A stretch of 64,000 bases of DNA, taken from contig CAIQOV010000023.1 of NCBI GenBank assembly GCA_903873585.1, forward strand, positions 1-64,000, written 5' to 3'. Position 1 is the first letter of the stretch; each line of letters starts with the position of its first letter. Below the pieces are notes generated by a model. The model did no database searches and was not told where the DNA came from. It saw only the letters and a program-made list of their open reading frames with translations. Shown here one piece after another: positions 1 to 8,549 of this stretch. The position numbers and the translations under genes are program-made. Source of the stretch: an uncultured Rhodobacterales bacterium. Lineage in GTDB: Bacteria > Pseudomonadota > Alphaproteobacteria > Rhodobacterales > Rhodobacteraceae.

Positions 1-101
1 CATCGCATCTGCAGTCAGCATGTGGTCAAGCATCTGATATTCCTAGACGAAATCTGTCATTGTGGATGTCTTTTCTGCCGTTGTTGCGGCGAGCCCCACT
101 T
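1..101. repeat. About 100-bp direct repeat, copy 1
   Basis: Nearly identical to 24660–24759, with one 1-nt indel and one substitution seen. In the second copy the segment lies immediately upstream of a DUF6641 gene whose start codon is 16 nt beyond the repeat, so a second DUF6641 paralogue may begin just left of this window on the minus strand. The similarity stops abruptly after position 101. In the other copy the matching end lies one base before a 25-bp palindrome that is absent here. The remaining bases to 312 show no gene I can support. Confidence 0.9.
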
Positions 102-312
102 GGTTGGGTTCTGCTTTCAGCTTGGGTAGGATTGTGTAAGAGATCATGGCAGACTTCGAAAGAAACAGGCTCAGGCCATGGCCTAGACAAATCATGCAGC
201 GCGTTCCATGAATAACTGGTAAGAGTTAGTCAAGAAATCTGAGTGTGGCAGCCAAACCCAGCGACCTGCGATCCGTAGAAAACTCATAGTTGTCGTTTCA
301 AGGAATTCAGGA

Positions 313-1890
313 ATGAAACAGATTATCACTGCTGCCGTTCTCGCCCTCGCCGTGAGCCCAGGGTACGCGCAGGATTTATCCGGCTGGTCGGATATTTTCA
401 GCCCACGGCAGGTGCTGACTGCGATTGTTCAATACGGCATCTTTGCCGTGCGCACCCAAACCAATATGACCTACAGCGGCCTTTCCATCGATCCTGTCGA
501 AAATCGTGCGACGATTTATGACGTGGTCATAACGCCAGTTTTGGGGCGCTCAGATTTTGCCACATGCCATTTCAGCATGGACACGATTTCCATAAAGGGC
601 TCACCATTGAACGAGTCGTCTACTATTCGCATTGGGATCGAGGTATCCGGGTATAAAGTCTCTCCGGCTTGTATTTTGCAGCCACCCTTGTCGGACCTTG
701 CTGCTTTGCGTCTTGAGAAACTTGAAATGCCGCGCATGAGCATTGACCTGCGATACGATCTGCCAAGCGGGCAGGCAAGTGTGCTCGCCTATACCATCGT
801 CGAGGGTTTGGGCTCGGTGACGGTCGATGCCGATTTTCACTATCTCGCGGCTGGACCGGCTCGTGGATTGAGTGACATTCCAGTTCCAATTGCGTCCCTG
901 AGCAGCATGAGCTTTCAGATTGAAGATGGCGGTCTGTGGAACAGGGTCTCACCCCTTTTGTCAGAACAATTCACCAACCCCGCCACCGGTCCGGCCCGCG
1001 TGGCTTCGATCTTGAATTCATTTCGCCCGACGATCCTTGGCGAAGCACCAAGTTTAGCGTCAAGCCAAGGCTTTGACGCTTTCGCGCAATCGGTGCAGAC
1101 GGCCGCTGAAAAATTTCTTGTTTCTCCAAAACAACTTCTCATAACAACCGGATTTGATCCCGCTGATCCCGTCCTTCTGGACCTGACCGCTTATGATACG
1201 AACCCGGGTCAATTGTTCGCCGATCTGCGGCCCGTGGTATCGGTCTTACCGGTTTCTGCCAAGAGGGCCGCGTCTTTGGACAAATTGCGTGCTGCCATTA
1301 CGAATTACCGCAGTCTGAATGATGCTGAACGCCGCGAGATTGGACTGGCCCTGCTGACCGGGGAAGGCGCACCGCGAAATCTGGAACTGGCGATTGAGTT
1401 GCTCTCTGGTCTGCCAACTGCAGGAGAGCCGGACACATCCTTTCAGATTGCGCAAGCTTTGGCCTCCAGAACCCCGGCGCGGGCTTATAGCTATGCGATC
1501 CAGGCGAGCATAGACGGCGCCGTTGGGGCGACAGCCCTGCTCGACGAAATTGAACCAAAACTTGACGCGGAAGCGATTTTTGGTGCGCAGAAGGGTTTGG
1601 ACGACCTGACGCAAGACATGCCAAATAGCAGCGGCGAGATGCGCGAGTTGGCAGCGCGCTATTTCGACGGCAGGAACGGCCGCTCTTACGTTCTTGCATC
1701 GTACTGGGCACGCCTTGCTGCGGCAGCAGGAGACCGAGCTTCGCTCTATTTGTTAAACGACATCGAAGACAGAATGGCCGCGCTGGGTGCAACGTCCGCT
1801 TGGCAAAAGCTGGAAGTTCCTATTGCAGATCGCGCTGTCGCGGATTGGGTATCGCTTGATATTCTCGGCCAGCTGGAAAGCGATCAATAG
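313..1890 (+). CDS. Exported protein with Sel1-like repeats, function unknown
   Basis: A 525-aa protein starting with a clear signal peptide (MKQIITAAV…GYAQ, cleavage after about residue 19), so it is probably periplasmic or envelope-associated. The middle (about 50–290) is a beta-rich domain I do not recognise. The C-terminal part (about 335–500) is alpha-helical with Sel1/TPR-type signatures, for example ALLTGEGAPRN followed by LAIELL, and later AARYFDGRNG. Such repeats usually mediate protein–protein contacts. The ATG is preceded by AAGGAATTCAGG, an acceptable ribosome-binding region. No neighbour on the same strand is close, so it is probably monocistronic. Exported and Sel1-like are well supported; the role is unknown. 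Confidence 0.75.
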   Translation: MKQIITAAVLALAVSPGYAQDLSGWSDIFSPRQVLTAIVQYGIFAVRTQTNMTYSGLSIDPVENRATIYDVVITPVLGRSDFATCHFSMDTISIKGSPLNESSTIRIGIEVSGYKVSPACILQPPLSDLAALRLEKLEMPRMSIDLRYDLPSGQASVLAYTIVEGLGSVTVDADFHYLAAGPARGLSDIPVPIASLSSMSFQIEDGGLWNRVSPLLSEQFTNPATGPARVASILNSFRPTILGEAPSLASSQGFDAFAQSVQTAAEKFLVSPKQLLITTGFDPADPVLLDLTAYDTNPGQLFADLRPVVSVLPVSAKRAASLDKLRAAITNYRSLNDAERREIGLALLTGEGAPRNLELAIELLSGLPTAGEPDTSFQIAQALASRTPARAYSYAIQASIDGAVGATALLDEIEPKLDAEAIFGAQKGLDDLTQDMPNSSGEMRELAARYFDGRNGRSYVLASYWARLAAAAGDRASLYLLNDIEDRMAALGATSAWQKLEVPIADRAVADWVSLDILGQLESDQ

Positions 1891-1966
1891 CGCCGCAGAC
1901 ATGTTTCGGCGATATTTTTTTAGATTTGTGCTTATGCAGGAGGTCCAAAAATCCTGTATGGACATT

Positions 1967-2007
1967 GGGTGGCGTCGGCGCTCGCGCATGGCAAGATCCT
2001 CAATCGG
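1967..2007 (-). repeat. Dispersed leader/start-region repeat, copy 1
   Basis: Matches 26328–26368 at 39 of 41 positions. On the minus strand both copies read TTGAGGATCTTGCC followed by ATG and codons for MR(E/D)(R/S)RRHP, a good Shine–Dalgarno plus start. In the second copy this is the start of a 250-aa gene. Here the reading frame diverges right after RRHP and runs antisense into the 313–1890 gene, so this is the broken 5' end of a lost paralogue. Weaker similarity continues to about 2035. Confidence 0.75.
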
Positions 2008-2135
2008 CCTCCGATGAATTTTCCTCACCGCAGATGTCCCATGGACCTTCATACATTGAGGTTGGTTGGATAACCTCGATGCTCAACAGGGCCAGGGTAG
2101 GGCCCTTATGCCAAGAAATCCCAGCCAAATTCTCA

Positions 2136-2167
2136 AAAATACCCAATTAAATTCAATGAGCTATTTT
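2136..2167. repeat. Degenerate AATGGGCTATTTT palindrome, copy 1
   Basis: Imperfect inverted repeat: AAAATACCCAATT, six-base loop, AATGAGCTATTTT. It is related to the perfect copy at 28958–28989 and another at 30232–30263. Probably an old bidirectional terminator or small palindromic repeat. Confidence 0.6.
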
Positions 2168-2311
2168 CTCGCAGGTTGCTCTGCGCAACGTGGGTCTCTT
2201 GCACGAAGTTTGGGCTGGGACTTGGGCCGATGCAGCCGAATGGCGTCGCACGACACCGACCACTCCTAAGCTGGCCCTGACAAGCAGCGCACGAGTCTGC
2301 GCCCGGACTTT

Positions 2312-2324
2312 TTAAGTTACTTAA
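2312..2324. repeat. TTAAGTNACTTAA palindrome, copy 1
   Basis: TTAAGTTACTTAA, a perfect odd-length palindrome of the family also found at 6894–6910, 8389–8406 and 22653–22669. Operator-like, but no adjacent gene start makes a target obvious here. Confidence 0.55.
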
Positions 2325-2501
2325 CTTTTCGCCTGGAAAGTTGCGTGGCAAGCTCGCTGTGGCCCTGCAGACCAGCATTTGCACTTGCTGCGTCATAGCC
2401 GACGGTTTTTAGCGCCCTACAACGTTCTTATTTGAGGGCCGCTAGTCGTGGCGCGGATGCGGGTAAGGCCACCGCTTGCAGCGCAGCTGCGCAGGTCGCA
2501 G

Positions 2502-2672
2502 TCACCTTGATAGCTGGGCTCGGGCTTTGTTGAGTTTCTTTTGCGCATTGTTGGCTTTGATCTGCGCCTTCTTGAGCTTGAGTTGCTTAACTTGCTGGTC
2601 CACCACAGCGAGTTGAGGATCGGCAGCTTCCGAGGTTGCATCGGGTTGGCGCAGGAGTTCCCGGATCCGCAT
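2502..2672 (-). CDS. Small lysine-rich coiled-coil protein, 56 aa
   Basis: A short frame (MRIRELL … KARAQLSR) whose ATG follows the DUF6626 stop codon after a single base (TGACATG), so it is probably translated by coupling. The C-terminal half is a charged, Lys/Gln/Ala-rich helix (VDQQVKQLKLKKAQIK…) with coiled-coil character. No family recognised. The alternative longer frame over the same DNA (2417–2860) is low-complexity Arg/Ser/Pro sequence and is less credible. Confidence 0.55.
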   Translation of the reverse strand: MRIRELLRQPDATSEAADPQLAVVDQQVKQLKLKKAQIKANNAQKKLNKARAQLSR

Positions 2673-2673
2673 G

Positions 2674-2961
2674 TCAGCGCCTTGCGCCTTGTGTCAGGAT
2701 TTCCTCTAGGCACTTGCTGGCCAGGGATCGCAGTTTTAGGCCGTTTTCTTGTGCGGGTGGCAAGCGGCTGATGCTGAGCCCGTCTGCCGTTCGCAGTAGC
2801 CGCACTGCACAGGTTGCCAGCACGGCGCTGCTTGGGAGGCGTCGTCTTGCTCGCATGCAACGCATGTAGCTTTTTTCACGCCCCAACCATTCGGTGCTGA
2901 ATTCGTCCGTGCTGCGAACAGCGCCCATTTGTTTTAATCCAGAAAAAATGTCTTCGATCAT
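2674..2961 (-). CDS. DUF6626 family protein
   Basis: A 95-aa protein beginning MIEDIFSGLK, with the recognisable block DEFSTEWLGREKSY…RARRR..PS..VLATCA. This pattern is typical of the small DUF6626 proteins common on Rhodobacteraceae plasmids and islands; I recall the family from its motif and did not search for it. The Trp/Gly/Arg-rich middle suggests a helix-turn-helix-like fold, but DNA binding is unproven. It is immediately followed by the coupled 56-aa gene. Function unknown. Confidence 0.65.
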   Translation of the reverse strand: MIEDIFSGLKQMGAVRSTDEFSTEWLGREKSYMRCMRARRRLPSSAVLATCAVRLLRTADGLSISRLPPAQENGLKLRSLASKCLEEILTQGARR

Positions 2962-3982
2962 GTTGCTTCCTATTTAGGTTTCTTTGTGATTTCAGCGCAT
3001 AAATAAGCAGTGCTGAACGCGTGTCGTGCAGCATTATTTATCCAGAAAACCAACAGCGAAACGATTTCATCAAATGAAAGTGATCAAAGGAAAACTCAAT
3101 ACGGATCGAGACCAGATGAAAGACATGAAGCCACCTGGCACCTTTGATCCAATAGGTTTTTGCCAGATTTATATCAAGAAGGAGAAAAATTTCTATCTGC
3201 CAGAGATTGACCAGAAATAATTATGTGCACAGGGATGTACCCTGCGCATAAATACATTGAAGCGCGGTCAATCCAAGATCGCAGATCACTACCGATAGCC
3301 TGACCCAGGCAGTTGTTTAGGGTGGCTCACGTTCGAACAGGGACGGATGCATGTGGGCGGTAGCACAAGTTGTAAGCACTAACCCATTGATGGTGGGATG
3401 CGAAGCTTCTGGACATTCCTCCAGTTCTGCAAGAAAAAATAAAAAGCTCTGCTTGTAACTCAAAACATGAACGCAGTTCGACAAGTCAAGAAATTGACAC
3501 TTGGGGTATGATGACGGTAACCCCACATCGATGACAGCCAGTGGTAGTGTAAGTTCGTAAGTCACTGGCAGAGATGAGCAGGAATTCAGCGTAAAAAGGA
3601 AGCAATCGTAACAGTCCTTTGCCCAGCGAGAGCGGGGTTGTGAATTGACGAACAGGCTAAATGACTCAGCGAAAGCAATCAGCCACACGATGACATGTAT
3701 ATGTCGTCGTGTGACGTTAGATCTAGCGAATGCAATGAGGTGTTATAAAAGAAGATATCATTGAATAGAATTTTTTCAGCGTTAGAATTTTTTAAGTCGC
3801 TGAGGAAGTAGAACGAGCACGGCAGTGCGATGTATTACTTCATCAGCAGCTTGCTGTGCAGCGGCAAGCTCAAACATTGCGGTCACTTAAGGATTGCCAT
3901 GAATGATTGCTGGGCGTTCATGCTGTCAGCAGTCCTTGGGCCATCAGGCTAGGCCTTCAGAGCGTCCATCGCTGCCCAGTTG
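2962..3982. other. About 1 kb with no convincing gene
   Basis: AT-rich stretch. Two modest open frames (3026–3220 plus, 3317–3688 minus) lack good start signals and have unconvincing composition. The block GCGCATAAATA appears twice (about 2996 and 3245). A strong 13-bp inverted repeat lies at 3684–3713, followed by AT-rich DNA to about 3800. Confidence 0.5.
3684..3713. repeat. Inverted repeat, 13-bp arms
   Basis: CACACGATGACAT, four-base loop GTAT, ATGTCGTCGTGTG: one mismatch in 13 pairs, with no T-tract. It shares the ATGTCG/CGACAT words with the GTCGTGTCGACACGAC palindromes at 24.8, 26.5 and 35.3 kb, so it may be a diverged member of that family or an operator. Confidence 0.5.
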
Positions 3983-4780
3983 CTAATTCATCTTGTCTCT
4001 GGGGAACTGGCCCACGATGGCGTTCTTCATCAACACATCTGCTTGTTTGTACAGCTTCTTGGCCGTTCGGATCATCTGTTCACGAAGGTGATCGTCGGCT
4101 TTTTCCTTCTTTTCCAGTTGCGCGAGCGTGTCCAGGGCTCCTGTCGCTTGGCAATACACGCGCCACCAAGTCACTTGCGGTTGGGTTTGGCGCAAATCGT
4201 TGACCGCGCGCCAGATGCGCAGCAGCAATCCGTAGTCGGTGCTGGGGTATCGCTGCCGAGGATACAGTTTTACTTGTGCACGGCTGAAGGCATGCCTGCG
4301 CAGCGCATCGCCTGGGTGATAGGCCTCTAGCACGAAGTTCAGCTGTTCCAGCAAGATATCGCGGCTGATGTTCAGCGGGATGCGCACAAATAGCCCTTGT
4401 TCGCGTCGACCGTGTTCCTGTTCAGGCTCACCGTTGAGCACTTCGATCCTAGGGATCTGCTCTTCCTCAAAGATCAAATGGCCTTGATCTTCCCACCACG
4501 TGCTGAAGTCTGTGCTTAAGTTACCGAAGTGACGATCTAGCTCTGCGATGGCGTCGGCTTTTGCGGGATCTGATGCCAGTGATGTGCGCAAGCTTGGAAA
4601 GTCACGGCTGGCGCGGATGAAGTCATAATACCAGCGATACAGCGTGTTCTCAGGTTTTTCGTTGGTCCAGTAGATCTCTTTGAGCAGGTTGTTTGGGTAG
4701 AGCTTGCCCATCGTTGCGCTGAAGTTCTCAGGCGAGATTGGCGTTTCGAGGTCTTTCACTGTCTTCTTGGTGCGTCCCAT
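3983..4780 (-). CDS. Hypothetical protein divergent from the 634-aa gene
   Basis: A 265-aa soluble protein, start chosen at the ATG at 4780 because GGGAAG lies 6 nt upstream; an in-frame ATG at 4795 is possible. Visible features are an aromatic stretch (STWWEDQGHLIF), then …LFVRIPLNISRD…, and a Tyr/Arg-rich block (KLYPRQRYPSTDYG…IWRAV) reminiscent of hypothetical proteins in phage and plasmid contexts. The C-terminus is Lys-rich. No family named with confidence. It is transcribed away from 4939–6843, so both may share a regulated intergenic region (4781–4938). Confidence 0.6.
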   Translation of the reverse strand: MGRTKKTVKDLETPISPENFSATMGKLYPNNLLKEIYWTNEKPENTLYRWYYDFIRASRDFPSLRTSLASDPAKADAIAELDRHFGNLSTDFSTWWEDQGHLIFEEEQIPRIEVLNGEPEQEHGRREQGLFVRIPLNISRDILLEQLNFVLEAYHPGDALRRHAFSRAQVKLYPRQRYPSTDYGLLLRIWRAVNDLRQTQPQVTWWRVYCQATGALDTLAQLEKKEKADDHLREQMIRTAKKLYKQADVLMKNAIVGQFPRDKMN

Positions 4781-4938
4781 TTTTCTTCCCGTCATCAGTG
4801 CGCAGCAGAGCCCTGCAAGATTTGAAACCTAATTGCGTTCGTTACCCAACGTCTTTGGTACCCCATCTCCTGCCTCGTTGGCCCCATTGGGTCGATGCGA
4901 TGCCCGTTGTGGCACGTTTATCAAAGAGGACGAAGATC

Positions 4939-6843
4939 ATGTCGAACGCAATCTTGAATACTCAGACCATCACCTCGGATCTGGACATCTACACCACCAA
5001 TGCCAAGGCGGCCCTGCTGGCCTCCAAGGACAGCGCCATGCTCGCTGCGGCCAACTGCTTCATGGTTGTGCTGGGCTGCAAGCACGCCGAAGGGCTGGAT
5101 TGGCTCAATGCGGCCGTCAAGGCCTTCAACGACCGCGCCGAGTTGGTCAATGCTCCGTTTGAGGTCCGCAAGACCGACGCGGCTGCCTTCACCAAAGGCG
5201 AAGTCATCGCTCACCATTTGGCTTTTGATGTGGCGACGTCGCCTGAACACGCTGCGGAAATCGCGGTTGCTCGCGCTGAACTCGAAGCCGACGCTGCCCT
5301 GCCCGCCGCTTACTGGGCCCGTGAAATCCAGGCGCTGATCCCTACCTCTAACCTCGGCAAGCAAGTTTCTGCGGTGGTAAAAGTTGTGCTTGATCTGGGC
5401 GGCAAAAAGCAGGCCGCTCTGCACAGCCGCTTCACCCGTGTTGTGCGCTGGCTCGATCAGCAGTTCGCAGGCCAGGCTCCGTGCTACGACGACGTCATCG
5501 CCATGCTCAAAGCTGTGGGCGGTTTTGAAGCGGCTCTGCGCCAAGACGTGGCCACCGTCGATGCAGCAGTTTACTCCAAGACCGACCGCCAGCTGATCGC
5601 CGCTGCCAACGAAAAAGTGGTGGGCGACGCCATGGCCTTGGTAATGCCGATTGGTACTGTGGCTCTGCAGGCCCAAAAGGCTTACGACGGCAACGTGATC
5701 TTGTTGGGCCGCGTGGGCACGAACGGGGTCGACGTGATCGGCGAAGTGCCCATGTCGGAAGCCGATGTCAAGCGTGCTCTGCGCCTCTATGACAACGCCG
5801 ACCTGATGCCTGCCAACCCCACGGCCACGTTCCTCGACCGCGTTCTGCGCACGGGCCGTTTGGTCGACGAAACCGTTGCTTATGTGGTCGGCAAGGGTGG
5901 TCAGCGCGTCAAGGTGATCGAAACCGAACGCAAAGTGACCCTGCGCCCTGACGTCGACGGCAAAGCCCAAATGGTCATCAGCCCGCGTTACGACGAAGTG
6001 GGCATGGTCTTGCATGCCACACCCATGGCTGCCGCAATCGACCTCGGCCCCGTCGACCAGATCTTGTTGCTCAAGCGCTCCTACCGCGACCGCATCCAGT
6101 CTGTGGTCGCCGACCCGATTCACCGCCGTTTCCTCACGGTTGCCGCTACCGCCGCGCCCACCCGTGCTAATGGCGACCCGGCTACTTCCAAGCTGGCCTG
6201 GACCATCACCAACAGCGCGCTCGACGCGGCCACCAGCATCAATGCTGAAACCTGCATCTACTGGGGCGTTCCCGCAGAAACAAGCCAGTTGCCGCTGGAT
6301 GTGTTGCCGCTGGCTAACAATGGGCGCGTTCGCGTGTCGCGCAAAGACCTGCAGGTCGCCTTTGACGGCTGGGTCAAAGGTCTGCGCAAAGCAGGGGAAG
6401 GCGAAAAGTTCGCGGTGGCTATGGCGTTCTCTTCGGATCAGGGCATTACCCTGAGCGAGCGCGATCCCGAAAACAACTACGCGCTGCCTGCTGCTGGCCG
6501 TCTTGCGCACGGTGTGCACCTCAAGTTCACGCCCAAAGATGTCTATGCGGTCACGGTGGCTCTGCTGTCCCAGCGCGCTGACGTGTTCGAAATCCAGCCT
6601 GACGCGGCCGGTGGCATGGCGATTTCTTGGATGGACGATTTGGCCAAGTACCGCCTGTTCGTCCCGACCTGCCGTGCCAAGGACCTGTCGCGCTCCGACC
6701 GTTTGTTGGCGCAAATGACGCCCTGCACCCCCGCCGCTGTTTGTGTAGCGGCACCTAACGCTGCTGCGGCTTTGGCCGAAATCGTCGACCTGGGCACTGT
6801 CCCTGCGGTCGCCGACGTCATGGCTTCTCACCAAACGGCCTAA
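4939..6843 (+). CDS. Unknown 634-aa protein upstream of the Tgt-like gene
   Basis: Start chosen at 4939 (AGAGGA 8 nt upstream) rather than the longer frame from 4738. Ala/Val-rich, no signal peptide, no membrane segments. Residues about 1–250 are helical. A repeated beta-type pattern follows (VILLGRVGTNGVDVIGEVP at about 255; VAYVVGKGGQRVKVIE at about 315; a region with DLGPVDQILLLKR), then a C-terminal part containing VAMAFSSDQGITLSERDPENNYALPAAGRLAHG and KFTPKDVYAVTVALL. I do not recognise the family. It is followed 153 bp later by the Tgt-like gene on the same strand; the two may be functionally linked. A large open frame on the opposite strand is a shadow of its codon use. Confidence 0.8.
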   Translation: MSNAILNTQTITSDLDIYTTNAKAALLASKDSAMLAAANCFMVVLGCKHAEGLDWLNAAVKAFNDRAELVNAPFEVRKTDAAAFTKGEVIAHHLAFDVATSPEHAAEIAVARAELEADAALPAAYWAREIQALIPTSNLGKQVSAVVKVVLDLGGKKQAALHSRFTRVVRWLDQQFAGQAPCYDDVIAMLKAVGGFEAALRQDVATVDAAVYSKTDRQLIAAANEKVVGDAMALVMPIGTVALQAQKAYDGNVILLGRVGTNGVDVIGEVPMSEADVKRALRLYDNADLMPANPTATFLDRVLRTGRLVDETVAYVVGKGGQRVKVIETERKVTLRPDVDGKAQMVISPRYDEVGMVLHATPMAAAIDLGPVDQILLLKRSYRDRIQSVVADPIHRRFLTVAATAAPTRANGDPATSKLAWTITNSALDAATSINAETCIYWGVPAETSQLPLDVLPLANNGRVRVSRKDLQVAFDGWVKGLRKAGEGEKFAVAMAFSSDQGITLSERDPENNYALPAAGRLAHGVHLKFTPKDVYAVTVALLSQRADVFEIQPDAAGGMAISWMDDLAKYRLFVPTCRAKDLSRSDRLLAQMTPCTPAAVCVAAPNAAAALAEIVDLGTVPAVADVMASHQTA

Positions 6844-6854
6844 CCGAAGCCCAG

Positions 6855-6879
6855 GTGGCTGGGGGCATCCCCCAGTCAC
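6855..6879 (+). terminator. Strong hairpin after the 634-aa gene
   Basis: GTGGCTGGGGG, loop CAT, CCCCCAGTCAC: an 11-bp stem with one mismatch, starting 11 nt after the stop codon. There is no run of T, so it may be an attenuator or mRNA-stabilising hairpin rather than a full terminator. Confidence 0.55.
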
Positions 6880-6893
6880 AACCCTTGCTAAAA

Positions 6894-6910
6894 ACTTAAG
6901 TCACTTAACT
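6894..6910. repeat. ACTTAAGTNACTTAAGT-type palindrome, copy 2
   Basis: ACTTAAGTCACTTAACT, about 87 nt upstream of the Tgt-like start. Same family as 2312–2324, 8389–8406 and 22653–22669. Candidate operator. Confidence 0.6.
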
Positions 6911-6996
6911 CCAGGCTGCTGCACGAGATCCGTTTCCGTTTCCGCGCAGCAGCCACTTCCCCCCCAGAAAACCAACCTAACTCAATGGAGAGCCCT

Positions 6997-8277
6997 ATGG
7001 CCAACCTGACCAATACCCATGCGTCCCAGACCCTTGGTCTGCATGATCTCAAGACCATCCCCGATGACCCCGTGCCGCGCGATGAAGCCATTTACTTGGC
7101 GTCGCTCAGCCCGGGCTTTTGCGAGGACATCCAAAACAACCAGCCTGCACGCGCCTTGCCTGCGGGCCTGACCATGGCTGATCTCAACCCGCTTAATCCC
7201 AGCAGCTCGCTATTTTATTCGCCCTATATGATGTCCTCGGCAGGCCAGGCTTTGAACAGCGGCAAAGCCTGCATCATCAAGAACCGCGACCGCGCTTCCA
7301 GCTTGATCTTGGCAGATTCTGGCGGCTACCAGGTGGCGTCGGGCAAGCTGGTGATCCGTTCTGATGCGGATCGTTTGGCCATCCTGCGCTGGCAAGAAGC
7401 TGTCGGTGATGTGTGCCTGACATTGGACTCCCCCACGCGTCAGCCCGAACACCGCCTCGTAACCAAGGCCAAGACCCAAGAGCAGTGCCTTGCCGAAACG
7501 CTGGACCACCTGCGCTTTTATCAGCAGAACCGCGCGAACCCCGATACCTATTGGCTCAATGTGCTGCAGGGCAACGATACGGCGTTTGCGGACACGTGGT
7601 ATGAACAGGTCAAGGGCTTTGGCTTTGAGTCCTTTGCCTTTGCAGGGCCGTTGCGCGATGACTTTTATCAGGTCATGCGCCGTCTCTTGCAGATGATGGA
7701 CGAGCAGCGCCTTGAAAATCTCAAGTGGCTGCATGTTCTTGGCACCAGCAAGGTCGAAACTGCCCTGATGCTGTCGGCCATTCAGCGCAGCTTGAACAAG
7801 CACGTGGCACCTGGCCTGCGCTTTAGCTTTGACACGGGCAGCCCGTCACGGTTGCTTAACTGGAACAGCATCTACACTGCGCTGTCCATCAATGGTGGCA
7901 AGATGGTGATCAAGACCGAAAAAGCACCCGAAGGCCCTGAGTTCTTGGGGTCTGCCGAACCTTGGCCTTGGCCGTCCGCCTTGGGCCGACATCTGACCAT
8001 GGGCGATGTTACCACGCGGCCCAGCGTTATGACGGGCACGTACCGTGACACGCTGGCAAACCACTACCTGATCCACATGAACCTCACCACGCTTTGCGAT
8101 GGCATCGCGCAAGCCAACGCTCGCTTCAAAGCCCAAGCAGCTTCGGGCGAACACAGCTTCGCCAATCGTGTGGCAGCAGCAGCGGCAGCGGTCGAGGAAA
8201 TCTTCAGCTCGGGTGGATCTCGTGGCCTGTTGCACCGCTATCGGCACTTGTTTGGTGCCCTGAACGGCGGGCATTAG
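6997..8277 (+). CDS. tRNA-guanine transglycosylase-like protein (possible DpdA-type DNA/RNA base exchanger)
   Basis: A 426-aa protein; the ATG at 6997 has GGAG 6 nt upstream and is preferred over 6985. Order of Tgt-like signatures: ADSGGYQV (Tgt DSGGFQ, base-binding Asp), WLNVLQG (Tgt IVQGG), LHVLGTSK (Tgt GVG), FSFDTGSPSR (position of the Tgt nucleophile FDCVxPTR). The C-terminal CxCxxC…H zinc site of bacterial Tgt is not visible, so this is unlikely to be the housekeeping tRNA-queuosine enzyme. Zinc-poor Tgt relatives in phages and islands (DpdA family) insert 7-deazaguanines into DNA; that role is inference. No preQ0 synthesis genes or partner dpd genes are visible in the window. A terminator follows at 8339–8370. 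Confidence 0.7.
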   Translation: MANLTNTHASQTLGLHDLKTIPDDPVPRDEAIYLASLSPGFCEDIQNNQPARALPAGLTMADLNPLNPSSSLFYSPYMMSSAGQALNSGKACIIKNRDRASSLILADSGGYQVASGKLVIRSDADRLAILRWQEAVGDVCLTLDSPTRQPEHRLVTKAKTQEQCLAETLDHLRFYQQNRANPDTYWLNVLQGNDTAFADTWYEQVKGFGFESFAFAGPLRDDFYQVMRRLLQMMDEQRLENLKWLHVLGTSKVETALMLSAIQRSLNKHVAPGLRFSFDTGSPSRLLNWNSIYTALSINGGKMVIKTEKAPEGPEFLGSAEPWPWPSALGRHLTMGDVTTRPSVMTGTYRDTLANHYLIHMNLTTLCDGIAQANARFKAQAASGEHSFANRVAAAAAAVEEIFSSGGSRGLLHRYRHLFGALNGGH

Positions 8278-8338
8278 ACCAAAGGCACCGCTGATCATCG
8301 CAGGCGCTGCTGCAAACGCTGAATAGCTGACATGAACT

Positions 8339-8370
8339 AGCCCTGTCGCGGAAACGTGGCAGGGCTTTTT
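8339..8370 (+). terminator. Rho-independent terminator
   Basis: AGCCCTG … CAGGGCT stem with an inner GAAA-type loop, followed by TTTTT. It lies 60 nt after the Tgt-like stop codon. Confidence 0.8.
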
Positions 8371-8388
8371 GTTGCCCAAGTGCCAAGG

Positions 8389-8406
8389 ACTTAAGTTACT
8401 TAAGTT
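8389..8406. repeat. ACTTAAGTNACTTAAGT palindrome, copy 3
   Basis: ACTTAAGTTACTTAAGTT, the best copy of the family: two CTTAAG palindromes in one larger palindrome. It lies about 145 nt upstream of the thermonuclease start, so it could be its operator. Confidence 0.65.
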
Positions 8407-8549
8407 TTGGGGAACTGCGGGCTCTGTTGCATCAGAGCCGGTCCTCAATTCAGACACTCTTTAGGGTAAACTCGCGCACCTAAGAATATTTGACCCAATG
8501 TCATTATCGGTTCCAATCGTGTGCAGTCAGCCTCGAAGGGATCAGCGCT

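Larger units (their letters stand above)
1891..2501. other. Gene-poor stretch with repeat remnants
   Basis: No open frame here looks like a real gene. It holds a remnant of a translation-start region (1967–2007), a degenerate palindrome of the AATGGGCTATTTT type (2136–2167) and a TTAAGTTACTTAA palindrome (2312–2324). It reads as decayed accessory DNA. Confidence 0.6.

Noticed and set aside
2417-2860. 147-codon minus-strand frame overlapping DUF6626
   Set aside because: Low-complexity Arg/Ser/Pro composition; DUF6626 and the coupled 56-codon frame explain the DNA better.
3026-3220. 64-codon plus-strand frame
   Set aside because: Lys-rich but no start signal or recognisable pattern.
3317-3688. 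123-codon minus-strand frame
   Set aside because: No credible ribosome site, mixed hydrophobic/Cys composition without a pattern; not reported as a gene.
4921-6879. 652-codon open frame antisense to the 634-aa gene
   Set aside because: His/Gly/Arg-rich shadow of the plus-strand codon bias; no ribosome site and no domain signatures.
6997-8277. Housekeeping tRNA-guanine transglycosylase (tgt)
   Set aside because: The C-terminal zinc cysteines are missing and the queuosine gene context is absent.
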